Source of the DNA: Rhodospirillaceae bacterium
GTDB lineage: Bacteria > Pseudomonadota > Alphaproteobacteria > UBA6615
Reading direction: 5' to 3'
Length of the DNA: 64,000 bases
Assembly (NCBI GenBank): GCA_018667335.1
Contig: JABIVD010000027.1
Span: forward strand, 62,001 to 126,000
Numbering within the stretch: the first letter of the stretch is position 1; each line of letters begins with the position of its first letter. A program made the position numbers and the translations under genes. The notes under the pieces are model-generated. The model was not told the origin of the DNA, made no database searches, and worked only from the letters and a program-made list of their open reading frames with translations. Below, in pieces: positions 50,290-60,009 of this stretch.

Positions 50290-51495
50290 TTAACGGTTAC
50301 GAGCCGCGGCGACAATGTCGAGTACGGCGCGCGCCGCACGCGCGCTCGGCCGCTCGCCGCCTGGCTCCAGATCCCGGGATATCCGGCGAGCCTCCGCACC
50401 GATTTCCGCCCGGCGCTGCGGGTTCGACAGCAGCTCGCGCACCGCACCGGCGATTGGTTTCGGCCGGCAGCGCGACTGTATGAACTCGGGCAGCACCTCA
50501 CGGTCGGCCACGATGTTGACGATCGATGCGAAGCGCACCCGGATCATCCGACGCGCGATTTCACCCGTCAGCCGAGGCAGCCGATACATGACGACGGTAG
50601 GGACCGCCGCCCATGACAATTCAAGGGTCACGGTGCCGGACGTCGCCAACGCCAGATCGGCTGCCGCGAAGGCGTCGTAGCGCTCACGTGCACCATCGAC
50701 CACCGCAACGGGCCAGGGCCACGTGGCGACGGTCTCCTCGATCAAGGAGCGGACATTCGCCGCAGCCGGAACCACGAGGACCACATCGGGATGGTCGGGC
50801 ATCACCCGGGCCAGCGTTTCACGTGCGATGGGCTCGAGCCGAGACACCTCGCCATGACGGCTTCCCGGCAGCACGCAAAGCACCGTTGCATCGGGCGCAA
50901 TGCCGTGGCGCGCACGAAACGCAGCACCATCGCCGTCGTCGACACCGCCCTCGGCCACCGGGTGGCCGACGAACGTACTCGCCAGCCCCGCCGCGTCGAA
51001 CAAGGGCGGCTCGAACGGAAACAGGGCCAGCAGGTGGTCGAAATGTTTGTGGAACTTCCGGACCCGGCCCGCGCGCCAGGCCCAGATCGTGGGTGCCACA
51101 TAATGCACTCGCGGGCAGTCGCGCGACCGCAGACGACGGATCACACCGAAGACGAAGCCGGGTGAATCGATCGTGACGATGACATCCGGCTTCAGGCGTT
51201 CGATATCTTTGGCCACCAGCCGCATGCGACGCAGCAGCCGGGGCACGCTCGGCAGGACCTCGAAGAGCCCCATGATCGCCAGTTCGCCGTAAGCAAAAAG
51301 GCTCTTGAGCCCCGCGGCCTCCATCTCCGGGCCGCCGACGCCGGAAACGCGCAGGTCCGGCCCGACAGCAGCCGTCAGTGCCTCGATCAACCGGGCGCCG
51401 ATGACATCACCCGAAGGCTCACCGGCGATGACGTAAACATGCAAGCCGTCACCCGGCATGTTGGCCCCAAATCGACTGGCCACGGGATCGGTCAT
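50290..51495 (-). CDS. lpxB: Lipid-A-disaccharide synthase
   Basis: 401 residues. It couples UDP-diacylglucosamine with lipid X to give the lipid A disaccharide phosphate. Motifs: AGEPSGDVIGARLIEAL at the N-terminus, YVAPTIWAWRAGRVRK in the middle, LPGSRHGEVSRL, and ALATSGTVTLELSWAAVPTVVMYR near the end. The ATG overlaps the lpxI stop as TGATG. It is the last lpx gene of the superoperon. Confidence 0.96.
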   Translation of the reverse strand: MTDPVASRFGANMPGDGLHVYVIAGEPSGDVIGARLIEALTAAVGPDLRVSGVGGPEMEAAGLKSLFAYGELAIMGLFEVLPSVPRLLRRMRLVAKDIERLKPDVIVTIDSPGFVFGVIRRLRSRDCPRVHYVAPTIWAWRAGRVRKFHKHFDHLLALFPFEPPLFDAAGLASTFVGHPVAEGGVDDGDGAAFRARHGIAPDATVLCVLPGSRHGEVSRLEPIARETLARVMPDHPDVVLVVPAAANVRSLIEETVATWPWPVAVVDGARERYDAFAAADLALATSGTVTLELSWAAVPTVVMYRLPRLTGEIARRMIRVRFASIVNIVADREVLPEFIQSRCRPKPIAGAVRELLSNPQRRAEIGAEARRISRDLEPGGERPSARAARAVLDIVAAARNR

Positions 51496-52340
51496 CAGTC
51501 GGACGTATCGCCGTCGAGATAGTCGCGGGGCCGAATACCGACAATGAAGATCCCTGCGGCATCCGCGGCCGCGATCAATCCGGGCTGGTCGAGCACCAGC
51601 GTATTTCCCGCCCCAACCGCAATTCCCGCCAGTCCGGCTGCGACCGCATCGGCGACGGTGTCTGGCCCGATGGTGGGCATATCGGCACGTATTTCCTGGC
51701 CCGGCTTCGGAAACTTCACCAACACCCCGCCCCTGCCTTCGCGGCGCAATGCCCCACAGCGCGCAAGCAGTCCCCGCGTGCCTTCGGCCGCCTCCAGTCC
51801 CAGGACGATACCCTGCTGCACGACCACAGCCTGGCCTATGTCCAACTGGCCGGTCGCATCCAGGACGCGAACGCCATGGGCAATATCAGCATTGTTCTCC
51901 GGGTTAGGTGCGACAGCGCCGAACGAGCCTTCCGGGGCCCGCATCTCCTGCAAAACGCTGTCGGCACCGACGACACGAAACCCTTCCTCTTCCTCCAGCG
52001 CCCGGACGAGCGCGCCGAGCAGGCCGTTGTCGCCCTTGTTCAGCAGACCGCGCGCCAGAAAGCGCGCAGCGCGACGGTCGGGGCGTAACTCCCTGAGCGT
52101 CGGACGGCGCACCGGCCCGGCCATGACGATCTCTTCCACGCCCTCTGCCCGCAACCGGCCCAGCGAGTCTTCCGCCGCGCCCAGGCGCACCCAGGCATGG
52201 GGCGCATCCCCGATCACGTCGGGATCCGCCTGTCCTTCAAATGCGATGACGAAAACCGGCCTGCCGGTTGCCCGGCACGCCTCAACCAAATGTCCCGGCA
52301 AGGGACCGCCGCCGGCGAGAATACCGAGCTTAGGCGCCAT
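51495..52340 (-). CDS. lpxI: UDP-2,3-diacylglucosamine pyrophosphatase LpxI
   Basis: About 281 residues from the ATG at 52340, which gives MAPKLGILAGGGPLPG; an upstream open extension overlaps lpxA. LpxI replaces LpxH of gammaproteobacteria and hydrolyses UDP-diacylglucosamine to lipid X. Motifs: GILAGGGPLPGHL, the KGDNGLLGALVRALEEEEGF strand region, and GPDTVADAVAAGLAGIAVGAGNTLVLDQ near the C-terminus. The start lies inside the end of lpxA (11-base overlap). Confidence 0.94.
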   Translation of the reverse strand: MAPKLGILAGGGPLPGHLVEACRATGRPVFVIAFEGQADPDVIGDAPHAWVRLGAAEDSLGRLRAEGVEEIVMAGPVRRPTLRELRPDRRAARFLARGLLNKGDNGLLGALVRALEEEEGFRVVGADSVLQEMRAPEGSFGAVAPNPENNADIAHGVRVLDATGQLDIGQAVVVQQGIVLGLEAAEGTRGLLARCGALRREGRGGVLVKFPKPGQEIRADMPTIGPDTVADAVAAGLAGIAVGAGNTLVLDQPGLIAAADAAGIFIVGIRPRDYLDGDTSD

Positions 52341-53130
52341 TCGTGGATTTGGGCTGGAGGACCGCACGCGAAGATTTCTCGCGAACAAAGTTGACGACCT
52401 CCATCACCCCCTCGTTGTCGGCGTACAGGGCCACCACATCATCGACGCGCTCCTGCATCGTGCCCTCTTGCGCGAACAAGAGCCGGTATGCCGTACGGAG
52501 ATGGTGGATGTCGTCACGCGAGAAATCACGGCGCTGCAGGCCTACGAGGTTCAACCCGCGCAGGCGTGCACGTTCGCCCATGGCCGAGCCATAGGGGATC
52601 AGGTCATGTTCGACACCCGACATGCCCCCGACCATCGCATGCGCACCGATGCGCACGAACTGGTGGATCCCCGCCAGGCCGCCGATGATGGCGAAATCGC
52701 CGACATGGACATGACCGGCCAGGGTCGCGTTATTGGCCAGGATGACGTTATTGCCGACGATACAGTCATGGGCGACATGAGAGCCCACCATGAAGAGGCA
52801 GTCGTCACCAACGCTGGTCACAAGGCCACCACCGGATGTCCCCGGATTCATGGTCACATGCTCGCGAATGCGGGTCCTGGCACCAATCCGGAGCTCTGAA
52901 TCCTCGCCTGAAAACTTCAGGTCCTGCGGCGGGAGGCCGATCGATGCGAATGGGTAAATTTCGGATTCCGGCCCGACTTCTGTCCGGCCGCCGACGACGA
53001 CATGGCTATGGAGTTTGACGCCGTCACCAAGCACGACCTGGTTCCCTACGACGCAATAAGGGCCGATTTGAACATCAGCTCCCAGCTTCGCCCCGTCTTC
53101 GATCACCGCAGTGGGGTGAATTTCGCTCAT
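52330..53130 (-). CDS. lpxA: UDP-N-acetylglucosamine O-acyltransferase
   Basis: 266 residues. It performs the first step of lipid A synthesis using beta-hydroxyacyl-ACP. The left-handed beta-helix is visible as hexapeptide repeats from IHPTAVIEDGAKLGADVQIG onward. The catalytic histidine region is in GSHVAHDCIVGNNVILANN, and a helical C-terminal domain follows. It begins immediately after fabZ (no gap) and overlaps lpxI at the end. Confidence 0.96.
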   Translation of the reverse strand: MSEIHPTAVIEDGAKLGADVQIGPYCVVGNQVVLGDGVKLHSHVVVGGRTEVGPESEIYPFASIGLPPQDLKFSGEDSELRIGARTRIREHVTMNPGTSGGGLVTSVGDDCLFMVGSHVAHDCIVGNNVILANNATLAGHVHVGDFAIIGGLAGIHQFVRIGAHAMVGGMSGVEHDLIPYGSAMGERARLRGLNLVGLQRRDFSRDDIHHLRTAYRLLFAQEGTMQERVDDVVALYADNEGVMEVVNFVREKSSRAVLQPKSTNGA

Positions 53131-53613
53131 CTAGGAATCCATGATCATCGCGGAATAGGTCGATTGGGCGACTACGGTGTCACCAACTTTCGCCTCGCCG
53201 CTGAACTTCCACACATTGGCGCGGTTGCGTTGAACGGAAACGAACAGTTTCAACTGGTCGCCGGGGACCACCGGTTTGCGGAACCGCGCACTATCGATGG
53301 TCATGAAATAGACGAGTTTGCCAAGTGCATCCGCGCCAAGAGTCTCGACGACCAACACCGCCGCTGTTTGCGCCATGGCCTCAATGATCAGAACCCCCGG
53401 CATGACCGGTCGGACCGGAAAATGACCGAGGAAGAACGGTTCGTTGATCGTCACGTTCTTGATGCCCGTCGCGCTCTCGCGAATGACGATATCTTCCACA
53501 CGATCGAGCATGAGGAATGGCTGGCGATGGGGAATCATCTCCATCACCTCGAGGATGTCGACGGCCTCGCGGGCATTGTCATTCATTTGGGAGTGATCGA
53601 GTTTCGTATCCAT
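53131..53613 (-). CDS. fabZ: 3-hydroxyacyl-ACP dehydratase FabZ
   Basis: 160 residues. It dehydrates beta-hydroxyacyl-ACP in fatty acid elongation and competes with LpxA/LpxD for the same substrate. Hotdog fold: catalytic His in PFFLGHFPVRPVMPG and Glu in LIIEAMAQTAAVL. The start at MDTKLDHSQMNDN gives an N-terminal extension of about 15 residues. The stop abuts lpxA and it lies 31 bases after lpxD. Confidence 0.97.
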   Translation of the reverse strand: MDTKLDHSQMNDNAREAVDILEVMEMIPHRQPFLMLDRVEDIVIRESATGIKNVTINEPFFLGHFPVRPVMPGVLIIEAMAQTAAVLVVETLGADALGKLVYFMTIDSARFRKPVVPGDQLKLFVSVQRNRANVWKFSGEAKVGDTVVAQSTYSAMIMDS

Positions 53614-53644
53614 AATCGCTAACCGGCCATATTCAATTCAGTGT

Positions 53645-54667
53645 CTAGCGGCCACGGTCTTTCGTGACCTTGGCAAGAACGGCCATCTGTCGGAAATATT
53701 CCTTGGCCGGAATGGCGGGATTTCCCGCAAGTTTTACCCCGGGTTGGGAGTCTCGCATCAGTCCACTTCGCGCCGCAAGCTGGGTTCCGGTCGCGACCGT
53801 TATATGCCCAGCAACACCCGATTGCGCGGCCAGGATAACGAAATCCTCGACCGTCGCGCTCCCGGCGACTCCAGCTTGTGCGATGACGACGCAGCCCTTG
53901 CCCAGACGGACGTTGTGCCCGATCTGCACCAGATTATCAATCTTGCAGCCATCGCCGATCACTGTGTCCGGACCGGCCCCGCGGTCGATCGTCGAGTTCG
54001 CGCCGATCTCGACATCATCGCCGACGACAACGCGGCCGAGTTGGGGCACATTCAGATGACCTTCAGCCGACATATCGAACCCGAATCCCCGCGTCCCGAT
54101 CCGAACACCGGGATGCAAATCGCACTTCGCGCCAATGTCGCAATGAGAAACGCTTGCACCAGCACCGATCACGGTTCCGATTCCCACAGTGACGCCCTGG
54201 CCGACAACCGTACCGGCCCCAATCACAACGCCGGCGCCCAGGCGCACCTGCGCCTCGATGACGGCGTTGGCACCCACAGCAACGCCGTCTCCGAGCACCG
54301 CCGTGTCGTCCACAAATGCTGAGGAATGGACGCCTCCCAGGGCGGCACTCCCTGGATAAAACGCATGGGCGATACGCGCATAACCGCGGTAAGGCGTTTC
54401 GCTCAACAGCAACGCCATACCGTCCGGCGCACGATCCGCCAGCGCCGGTGACACGACGCACGCTGCGGCCTTCGAAGCCTCGAACGCCGATACGTATTTC
54501 CGGTTGTCCAGAAAACTGAGATGTCCCGGCCCCGCCAGATCCAATGGCGCCACGTCTTCGATCATCAGATTGGGGTCGGCCCCTTCAGATAGCGTGGCCC
54601 CTGCAACATCAGCGAGGTCCGCAATCGAAATGGGGCCTTTGTTCTCGAAAAAGCGCGAGTCAGCCAT
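53645..54667 (-). CDS. lpxD: UDP-3-O-acylglucosamine N-acyltransferase
   Basis: 340 residues. It performs the third step of lipid A synthesis. A uridine-binding N-terminal domain (about 1-105, [16 protein letters not shown]) is followed by the left-handed beta-helix. The catalytic region is [25 protein letters not shown], and a short C-terminal helix ends the protein. Skp lies 10 bases upstream and fabZ follows. Confidence 0.96.
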   Translation of the reverse strand: MADSRFFENKGPISIADLADVAGATLSEGADPNLMIEDVAPLDLAGPGHLSFLDNRKYVSAFEASKAAACVVSPALADRAPDGMALLLSETPYRGYARIAHAFYPGSAALGGVHSSAFVDDTAVLGDGVAVGANAVIEAQVRLGAGVVIGAGTVVGQGVTVGIGTVIGAGASVSHCDIGAKCDLHPGVRIGTRGFGFDMSAEGHLNVPQLGRVVVGDDVEIGANSTIDRGAGPDTVIGDGCKIDNLVQIGHNVRLGKGCVVIAQAGVAGSATVEDFVILAAQSGVAGHITVATGTQLAARSGLMRDSQPGVKLAGNPAIPAKEYFRQMAVLAKVTKDRGR

Positions 54668-54676
54668 CAGACTAGA

Positions 54677-55273
54677 TCATCTGCCTGCCGGCTTATTCGG
54701 ATCCTCGCGATCGAGCGACATATCGACTTCGGAGAGCCGACCGTTCAGGCGCTTGAGCGACGCTTCGCTGATATCGAACGAGTCAAAGGCGACCACGATC
54801 TGGGTCCGCGGAAGGACAAGATTGACTCCCATTTCTTCCGCCAGTTTCCCGACCTCTTCGAATAGCACAAGCTGGATGCTTTGCATCGTTTCGGCCATGC
54901 CCCGATCCAGAGTCTGGCGTAACGACCGCGCACGCTGCTGTAAGGACGCGGCCCGCCCCTGCAGCCCCTGACGGCGTTCGGCATAGACTTCAGGGGTCAG
55001 AATCGCACGCTGTTGCTGCAGCTGCTGCTCTTCCGAACGAAGCTTTTCTTCTTCTGACGCAATCTCCTTCTGGAGATTGCTGGCGATCTCATCGATCTGC
55101 GTCCGCGCAGATTGAACGGCGAGAGATTCCCGCAATATCTTTTCCACGTCGACGATCGCGATGGACGGTGCTGGTGGTTTTCCAGCGTCCTGGGCATAGC
55201 CCGGCGCGGCCAGAAAGGAACCGGCCAGAAACACTATGGCTGCGGTCAGCAGTCGCATCCGCATAATATTCAC
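54677..55273 (-). CDS. skp: OmpH/Skp family periplasmic chaperone
   Basis: 198 residues. A signal peptide (MNIMRMRLLTAAIVFLAGSFLAAPGYAQ) covers the first 28. A short beta strand (SIAIVDVEKILRES) is followed by a long Gln/Glu/Arg-rich coiled coil (about 55-130), the tentacles of the Skp trimer, and a closing VNLVLPRTQIVVAFDSFDIS strand. It holds unfolded outer-membrane proteins on their way to BamA, encoded four bases upstream. Confidence 0.92.
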   Translation of the reverse strand: MNIMRMRLLTAAIVFLAGSFLAAPGYAQDAGKPPAPSIAIVDVEKILRESLAVQSARTQIDEIASNLQKEIASEEEKLRSEEQQLQQQRAILTPEVYAERRQGLQGRAASLQQRARSLRQTLDRGMAETMQSIQLVLFEEVGKLAEEMGVNLVLPRTQIVVAFDSFDISEASLKRLNGRLSEVDMSLDREDPNKPAGR

Positions 55274-55277
55274 TCCG

Positions 55278-57578
55278 TTAGAACCGTGTTCCGAAGCTGA
55301 AGCTAAAGAACTCCGTCTTATCGTATTCTTCCTTAAGGAATGGGCGTGCCAGGTTGATTCGCACCGGCCCGACCGGCGAGCCCCAACTCAGTCCAACCCC
55401 GGCCGCCCCACGAAGGCTCGCGTCATCTGCAATATTGGGGAACGGAGCATCATTTCCCCATACGCTGCCAAAGTCGCTGAAAAGCGCACCCTTCAGGTCA
55501 AACTCTTCCGGCAGTCCGAGCGGAAAACCAACTTCCGCGGAACCACGATAATATTTTGAGCCACCGAGCGCATCGTCGGTCGCCAAATCCCGCGGCCCGA
55601 CACCGCCGACCTTGAAACCACGGAGGCGGCCGCCCCCAAGAAAGAACCGCTCGGACACCCGCACTTCGTCACTGTTCAGCGCGTTGATGATCCCGGCCTC
55701 GCCCCTGAGCCCGCCGATCAGCGAGGTCCCAAACAGAGGATTGAACAGATTGCCACCAACCTCGTTGCGGATGAATTTTTCGGTGCCACCAAACCCGGCA
55801 ACATCAACGCCATAGGAAAGTGAATACCCGTCGGTGGGATCGAACCTGCTGTCGAGCTTGTCGAAGAAGAAATCATTCTCGATCAACGACGTGGTGAATG
55901 TGCCTTCCTCGGCCTTAATCACGGGAGACGCATCGGACGGGATGTCGTCAATAGTGTCGCGCGCGAGCTGATAGCGTGCGGTGTGCCGGAGCCGCTCTGT
56001 CATTTGATAGCCGGCGCGCAAACCAAATCCGATCTCTCTTTGTTCGAACGAGCTCCGGTCACCGAAATCCGTCGTGCGCACAAACAGGTCGAACCCTGCC
56101 GCAACATTACGGTTCAGAAAATAGGGCTCGGTGAAGCTCAGATCGACCTGTTGCTGTTTCGTCGCAAGGGTCGTGCTCACACGAAGATCCTGGCCGCGAC
56201 CCAGAAGATTACGCTCACGCAGCGCAATATCGGTCAGCAGGCCTGCCGTGGACGAGAAACCGGCCCCCACCGAAAACTCACCCGTCGACTGTTCGGCGAC
56301 GGTTACGCTGACGACGGTGCGATCGTTGGCGCTCCCGGGTGTGTTGTTAATGTCCACGCGCGAGAAGAAACCCAGATCCTGCAGACGTTGGCGCGTTCGG
56401 CGAAGTTTCGCAGTGTTAAACGCATCGCCTTCGACAATCGTGAACTCACGCCGGATCACCTCATCCAGGGTCCGTACATTGCCCGAAATATCTATCCGCT
56501 CGACGAAGACCCGCGGACCTTCACGGATTTCATAGACGACGTCGATCGTCAGTGCCTCACGATCCCGATTCACACGAGGGCGCACATCGACGAACGCAAA
56601 TCCTCGTTCACCGAGAGATTCCGTGATCGATTGCACCGTCGATTCAACTTCGTTGGCGTCATACGTGTCGCCGGCGTCGGCACTGATCAACCCGCCCAGC
56701 TCCGCTCCCTCGACACCGCGAAGTTCGCTCGAAACCTCGAGGAGCCCAAAGTTGTACTGGGGCCCCTCGTCAAGCGTGAAGGTGACGATGAAGTCTTCAC
56801 GGTCATCCGTTAGCTCAGCAATCGCCGAGACGACACGGAAGTCGGCATACCCCTCGAACAGGTAGAAACGACGGAGCAATTCGCGATCGAACGAAAGCCG
56901 ATCGGGGTCGTAGGTGTCGTTGCTCGAAAGGAAATTGTAGAAGGCAGATTCCGTCGTCTGGACGGTTTCGCGCAAGTCGCCGTCGGAGAACTCGCTATTC
57001 CCGATGAAATTGATCGCGCGGATGCCGGTCTTGCCGCCTTCCGCGATTTCAAACACAAGATCAACGCGGTTTTCCGGCAACTGAATGACCTTGGGTTCGA
57101 CCGTCGCGGCAAACCGTCCTGAACGGCGATAGATATCGAGCAGTCGCTGGACGTCACCCTGAACCTTCGTGCGCGTGTAAACGACGCGTGGTCGCAACGA
57201 CACTTCGCTCAGGAGCGCTTCGTCATCGAGCTTGCGATTTCCCTCGAACGCGATCCGGTTGATAATCGGGTTTTCAACGACCTGCACGACGACTGCGTCG
57301 CCTTCACGGCGCAACGTGACGTCCGCAAACAAGCCGGTGTTGAAGAGATTCTTGAGAGAATCGTCGACCTTGGCCGGGTCGTAGGCATCGCCCGGCTTGA
57401 TCTGCATGTAGGCGTTCACCGTCGAGGGATCGATCCGCTGCGTCCCGACAACACGGATTTCCTCGACCACGGTGCCTGACCGGGTCTGCGCACTCAGTGG
57501 TTGCGCCAGGGCAAACGACGCAACAACGCCACCCGTCAGCACGACCGCCAAAACATTCTTACAAGTGCGGAAAAACAC
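55278..57578 (-). CDS. bamA: Outer membrane protein assembly factor BamA
   Basis: 766 residues. A signal peptide (about 1-30, cleaved after AQPLSAQ) is followed by five POTRA domains (about 35-420, with IRVVGTQRIDPSTV and ISGNVRTLDEVIRREF). Then comes a 16-strand beta-barrel ending with phenylalanine (SFGTRF). The barrel has the VRGF-type loop as RLRGFKVGGVGPRD. It inserts beta-barrel proteins into the outer membrane. It sits between rseP and skp, so sensing and assembly of the envelope are coexpressed. Confidence 0.97.
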   Translation of the reverse strand: MFFRTCKNVLAVVLTGGVVASFALAQPLSAQTRSGTVVEEIRVVGTQRIDPSTVNAYMQIKPGDAYDPAKVDDSLKNLFNTGLFADVTLRREGDAVVVQVVENPIINRIAFEGNRKLDDEALLSEVSLRPRVVYTRTKVQGDVQRLLDIYRRSGRFAATVEPKVIQLPENRVDLVFEIAEGGKTGIRAINFIGNSEFSDGDLRETVQTTESAFYNFLSSNDTYDPDRLSFDRELLRRFYLFEGYADFRVVSAIAELTDDREDFIVTFTLDEGPQYNFGLLEVSSELRGVEGAELGGLISADAGDTYDANEVESTVQSITESLGERGFAFVDVRPRVNRDREALTIDVVYEIREGPRVFVERIDISGNVRTLDEVIRREFTIVEGDAFNTAKLRRTRQRLQDLGFFSRVDINNTPGSANDRTVVSVTVAEQSTGEFSVGAGFSSTAGLLTDIALRERNLLGRGQDLRVSTTLATKQQQVDLSFTEPYFLNRNVAAGFDLFVRTTDFGDRSSFEQREIGFGLRAGYQMTERLRHTARYQLARDTIDDIPSDASPVIKAEEGTFTTSLIENDFFFDKLDSRFDPTDGYSLSYGVDVAGFGGTEKFIRNEVGGNLFNPLFGTSLIGGLRGEAGIINALNSDEVRVSERFFLGGGRLRGFKVGGVGPRDLATDDALGGSKYYRGSAEVGFPLGLPEEFDLKGALFSDFGSVWGNDAPFPNIADDASLRGAAGVGLSWGSPVGPVRINLARPFLKEEYDKTEFFSFSFGTRF

Positions 57579-57635
57579 GTGCTCGCCCCTGTCCTTTCGA
57601 CCGCCCGTTTCTGCTTTCCGGTCAGACCCTTAGGG

Positions 57636-58754
57636 TCAGGTGAACAGCGCGACTAATCGCTGAACGACCGGGAGACGGACGATATCATTGAATGTGGCGA
57701 ATAGCATGAGCCCGAGCACGAAAACCAGCCCGATTTTCATGCCGAGCTCTTGTGCCCAACGTCCCGGCGCCCTGCGAAACACAGCCTCATACGCATAGAA
57801 CGCCAGATGTCCGCCATCAAGCAGGGGAATAGGGAGTAAATTTATCAGCCCGAGATTAATCGACAGGAAGGCCGCGAAGACCACCAATGTGGCGATTCCA
57901 GCGTCAGCCGCGCTGCCGGACATTTGCGCGATTCGCACCGGCCCGCCCAATTCCTGCGCACTGCGTTCTCCGCCGAACATCTGCCCGATCGCGGTGACCG
58001 TCACCGAAACCAAACGAACCGTCTCACGAACGCCCTGCCATGCGGCGACCGGTACACTGTGGCGCTCGAACGCCCGCTCAAGCCCGCGAACCCCCAGAAC
58101 GCCAATGCGGGCCTCGTCACCGAGGCCATCGGGAATCACGGTAACGCTGGGTGTCGCGACCAGATCGAGCTGATTGCCGTCGCGGTCCACAAGAATATCT
58201 ACGGGAATACCCGGGTGCAGGCGGATGAGTTGTTGCACCTCTTCGAAGCGCGCAATTGAACGGCCCGCAACCTCGAGAAATTCGTCCCCGGATTTCAGCC
58301 CCGCCACTTCCGCAGCGGATCCCGGAACGACCTCAGACACCTGTGCCGGGGTAAAGGGCTGACCGGCTGTGGCGAACAGAATCGTAAATATGCTGATCGC
58401 GAACAGAATGTTCGCCAGCGGACCCGCGGCAACGATCGCCGTCTTCTGGGACAATTTCTTGTGATGAAAGGAGACCGCACGCTCGGCGTCGGTCATGTCC
58501 GCACCGTCATCGTCCGGGCCCAGGTCGCTTTGGCCGAACATTTTGACGTATCCGCCGAACGGGACGAGGCTGAATTTCCAGCGCGTGCCCGCCTTGTCCG
58601 TATAGCCGAACAACTCCCGGCCGAAACCCACGGAGAACACCTCAACCCGCACGCCTGCCCGGCGCGCGAACCAATAGTGGCCAAACTCGTGCACGAACAC
58701 GAGCGGCGTCAGAACGACCAGAAACCAGAATATAGTTACGACGATACCGCCCAT
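57636..58754 (-). CDS. rseP: RIP metalloprotease RseP
   Basis: 372 residues. Site-2 protease: the zinc motif is HEFGH (about 22-26) in the first helix and the second motif NLLPIPLLDGGH lies near 300. One PDZ domain is visible, with VVPGSAAEVAGLKSGDEFLEV. Four membrane helices are seen. It cleaves anti-sigma factors or signal-peptide remnants in the membrane. It stands between dxr and bamA in the usual order. Confidence 0.96.
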   Translation of the reverse strand: MGGIVVTIFWFLVVLTPLVFVHEFGHYWFARRAGVRVEVFSVGFGRELFGYTDKAGTRWKFSLVPFGGYVKMFGQSDLGPDDDGADMTDAERAVSFHHKKLSQKTAIVAAGPLANILFAISIFTILFATAGQPFTPAQVSEVVPGSAAEVAGLKSGDEFLEVAGRSIARFEEVQQLIRLHPGIPVDILVDRDGNQLDLVATPSVTVIPDGLGDEARIGVLGVRGLERAFERHSVPVAAWQGVRETVRLVSVTVTAIGQMFGGERSAQELGGPVRIAQMSGSAADAGIATLVVFAAFLSINLGLINLLPIPLLDGGHLAFYAYEAVFRRAPGRWAQELGMKIGLVFVLGLMLFATFNDIVRLPVVQRLVALFT

Positions 58755-58815
58755 GCGGATTCAATCCCTTTTCAGAAGTCGGACCGCAGCTTGGCGGGCA
58801 ATGCTTGAGGTGGCG

Positions 58816-60009
58816 TTAAGAAGCGGATTTTACAAGCATTTCCGCGGCATGTCGGCTTTCACGATCCAACGATCTGAAATCCTCCAGCGACCCGATTTCG
58901 TGTCCTTCGACGGTCTCGAGCACGCGCGCCACGGTGTCGGCGATCCCGAGGAATCCGATGTGGCCTTCGAGGAAGCTCTCGACGGCAACCTCATTGGCTG
59001 CGTTCAGAACGACGGTCGCGCCACCGCCCGCCGACAAAGCGTTGCGGGCAAGTGCAATCGCGGGGAACCGCTCGTGATCCGATTGCTCAAATTCAAGCGA
59101 GCCGATCGCTGCCAGATCAAGCCGCGCCGCGGGACTTTCCATGCGCGCCGGCCAGGCCAACGCGTGGGCGATCGGCACCCGCATATCCGGTGTCCCCAAC
59201 TGGGCCAGGACGGAACCATCAACATAGGCAACCATCGAATGAACGACGGACTGCGGGTGTACCAGCACCTCGATGTCATCAGCGCCGACCGGGAAAAGAT
59301 AAGCAGCCTCGATCAACTCGAGGCCCTTGTTCATCATCGTCGCCGAATCCACCGAGATTTTCCGACCCATATCCCAATTCGGATGTGCAATTGCCTCGGC
59401 CGGCGTCGCGGCGGCCATGCGTTCGCGCGACCATGTCCGAAACGGCCCGCCGGACGCGGTCAGGATCAACTTTTCGACGTCAGCTGCATTCTCGGTCTCA
59501 AACACCTGGAAAATCGCGTTGTGTTCTGAATCGAGCGGCAGGAGCCGTGTGCCGGAATGCTCTGTTGCCGCAAGCACCAAATCGCCGGCACAAACCAGGC
59601 TCTCCTTGTTGGCGAGGGCCACGAGTGTGCCCTGGCCGACCGCGGCAAGGGTGGAATCCAGCCCGGCCGCACCCACGATACCGGCAACAATGAGATCTGC
59701 GGAAACGGCGCCGGCAGCGGTCAGCGCCTCCGGACCGGCCGCGGCCTCGATCCCGCTTCCCGACAACCCATCGCACAAAGCCTCGTATGCCGTCGGGTCG
59801 GCGACCACCGCGAGTTCGGCGTCGAACTCCCGCGCCAACGCTGCCAATTCAGCCGCGCTCCGGTTCGCGGTCACCGCCACGACATCAAAGCGATCACGAT
59901 TGCGTCGAATAAGGTCTGCGGTGCTTTTGCCGATCGAGCCGGTGGCACCGAGAATCGAAATTCGGCGCGCCGCGTCGTGCGACGGGGTCTCGATTTCGTT
60001 CAACGCCAT
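58816..60009 (-). CDS. dxr: 1-deoxy-D-xylulose 5-phosphate reductoisomerase
   Basis: About 397 residues from the ATG at 60009, giving MALNEIETPSHDAARRISILG; the upstream extension reads through cdsA and is not coding. First committed MEP step. NADPH loop ILGATGSIGKSTADLI, metal and substrate motifs ALANKESLVCAGDL and LPLDSEHNAIFQVF, the flexible loop region in SGGPFRTWSRERM, and MGRKISVDSATMMNKGLELIEA. It works with IspDF encoded at about 17 kb. Its start lies inside the end of cdsA. Confidence 0.97.
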   Translation of the reverse strand: MALNEIETPSHDAARRISILGATGSIGKSTADLIRRNRDRFDVVAVTANRSAAELAALAREFDAELAVVADPTAYEALCDGLSGSGIEAAAGPEALTAAGAVSADLIVAGIVGAAGLDSTLAAVGQGTLVALANKESLVCAGDLVLAATEHSGTRLLPLDSEHNAIFQVFETENAADVEKLILTASGGPFRTWSRERMAAATPAEAIAHPNWDMGRKISVDSATMMNKGLELIEAAYLFPVGADDIEVLVHPQSVVHSMVAYVDGSVLAQLGTPDMRVPIAHALAWPARMESPAARLDLAAIGSLEFEQSDHERFPAIALARNALSAGGGATVVLNAANEVAVESFLEGHIGFLGIADTVARVLETVEGHEIGSLEDFRSLDRESRHAAEMLVKSAS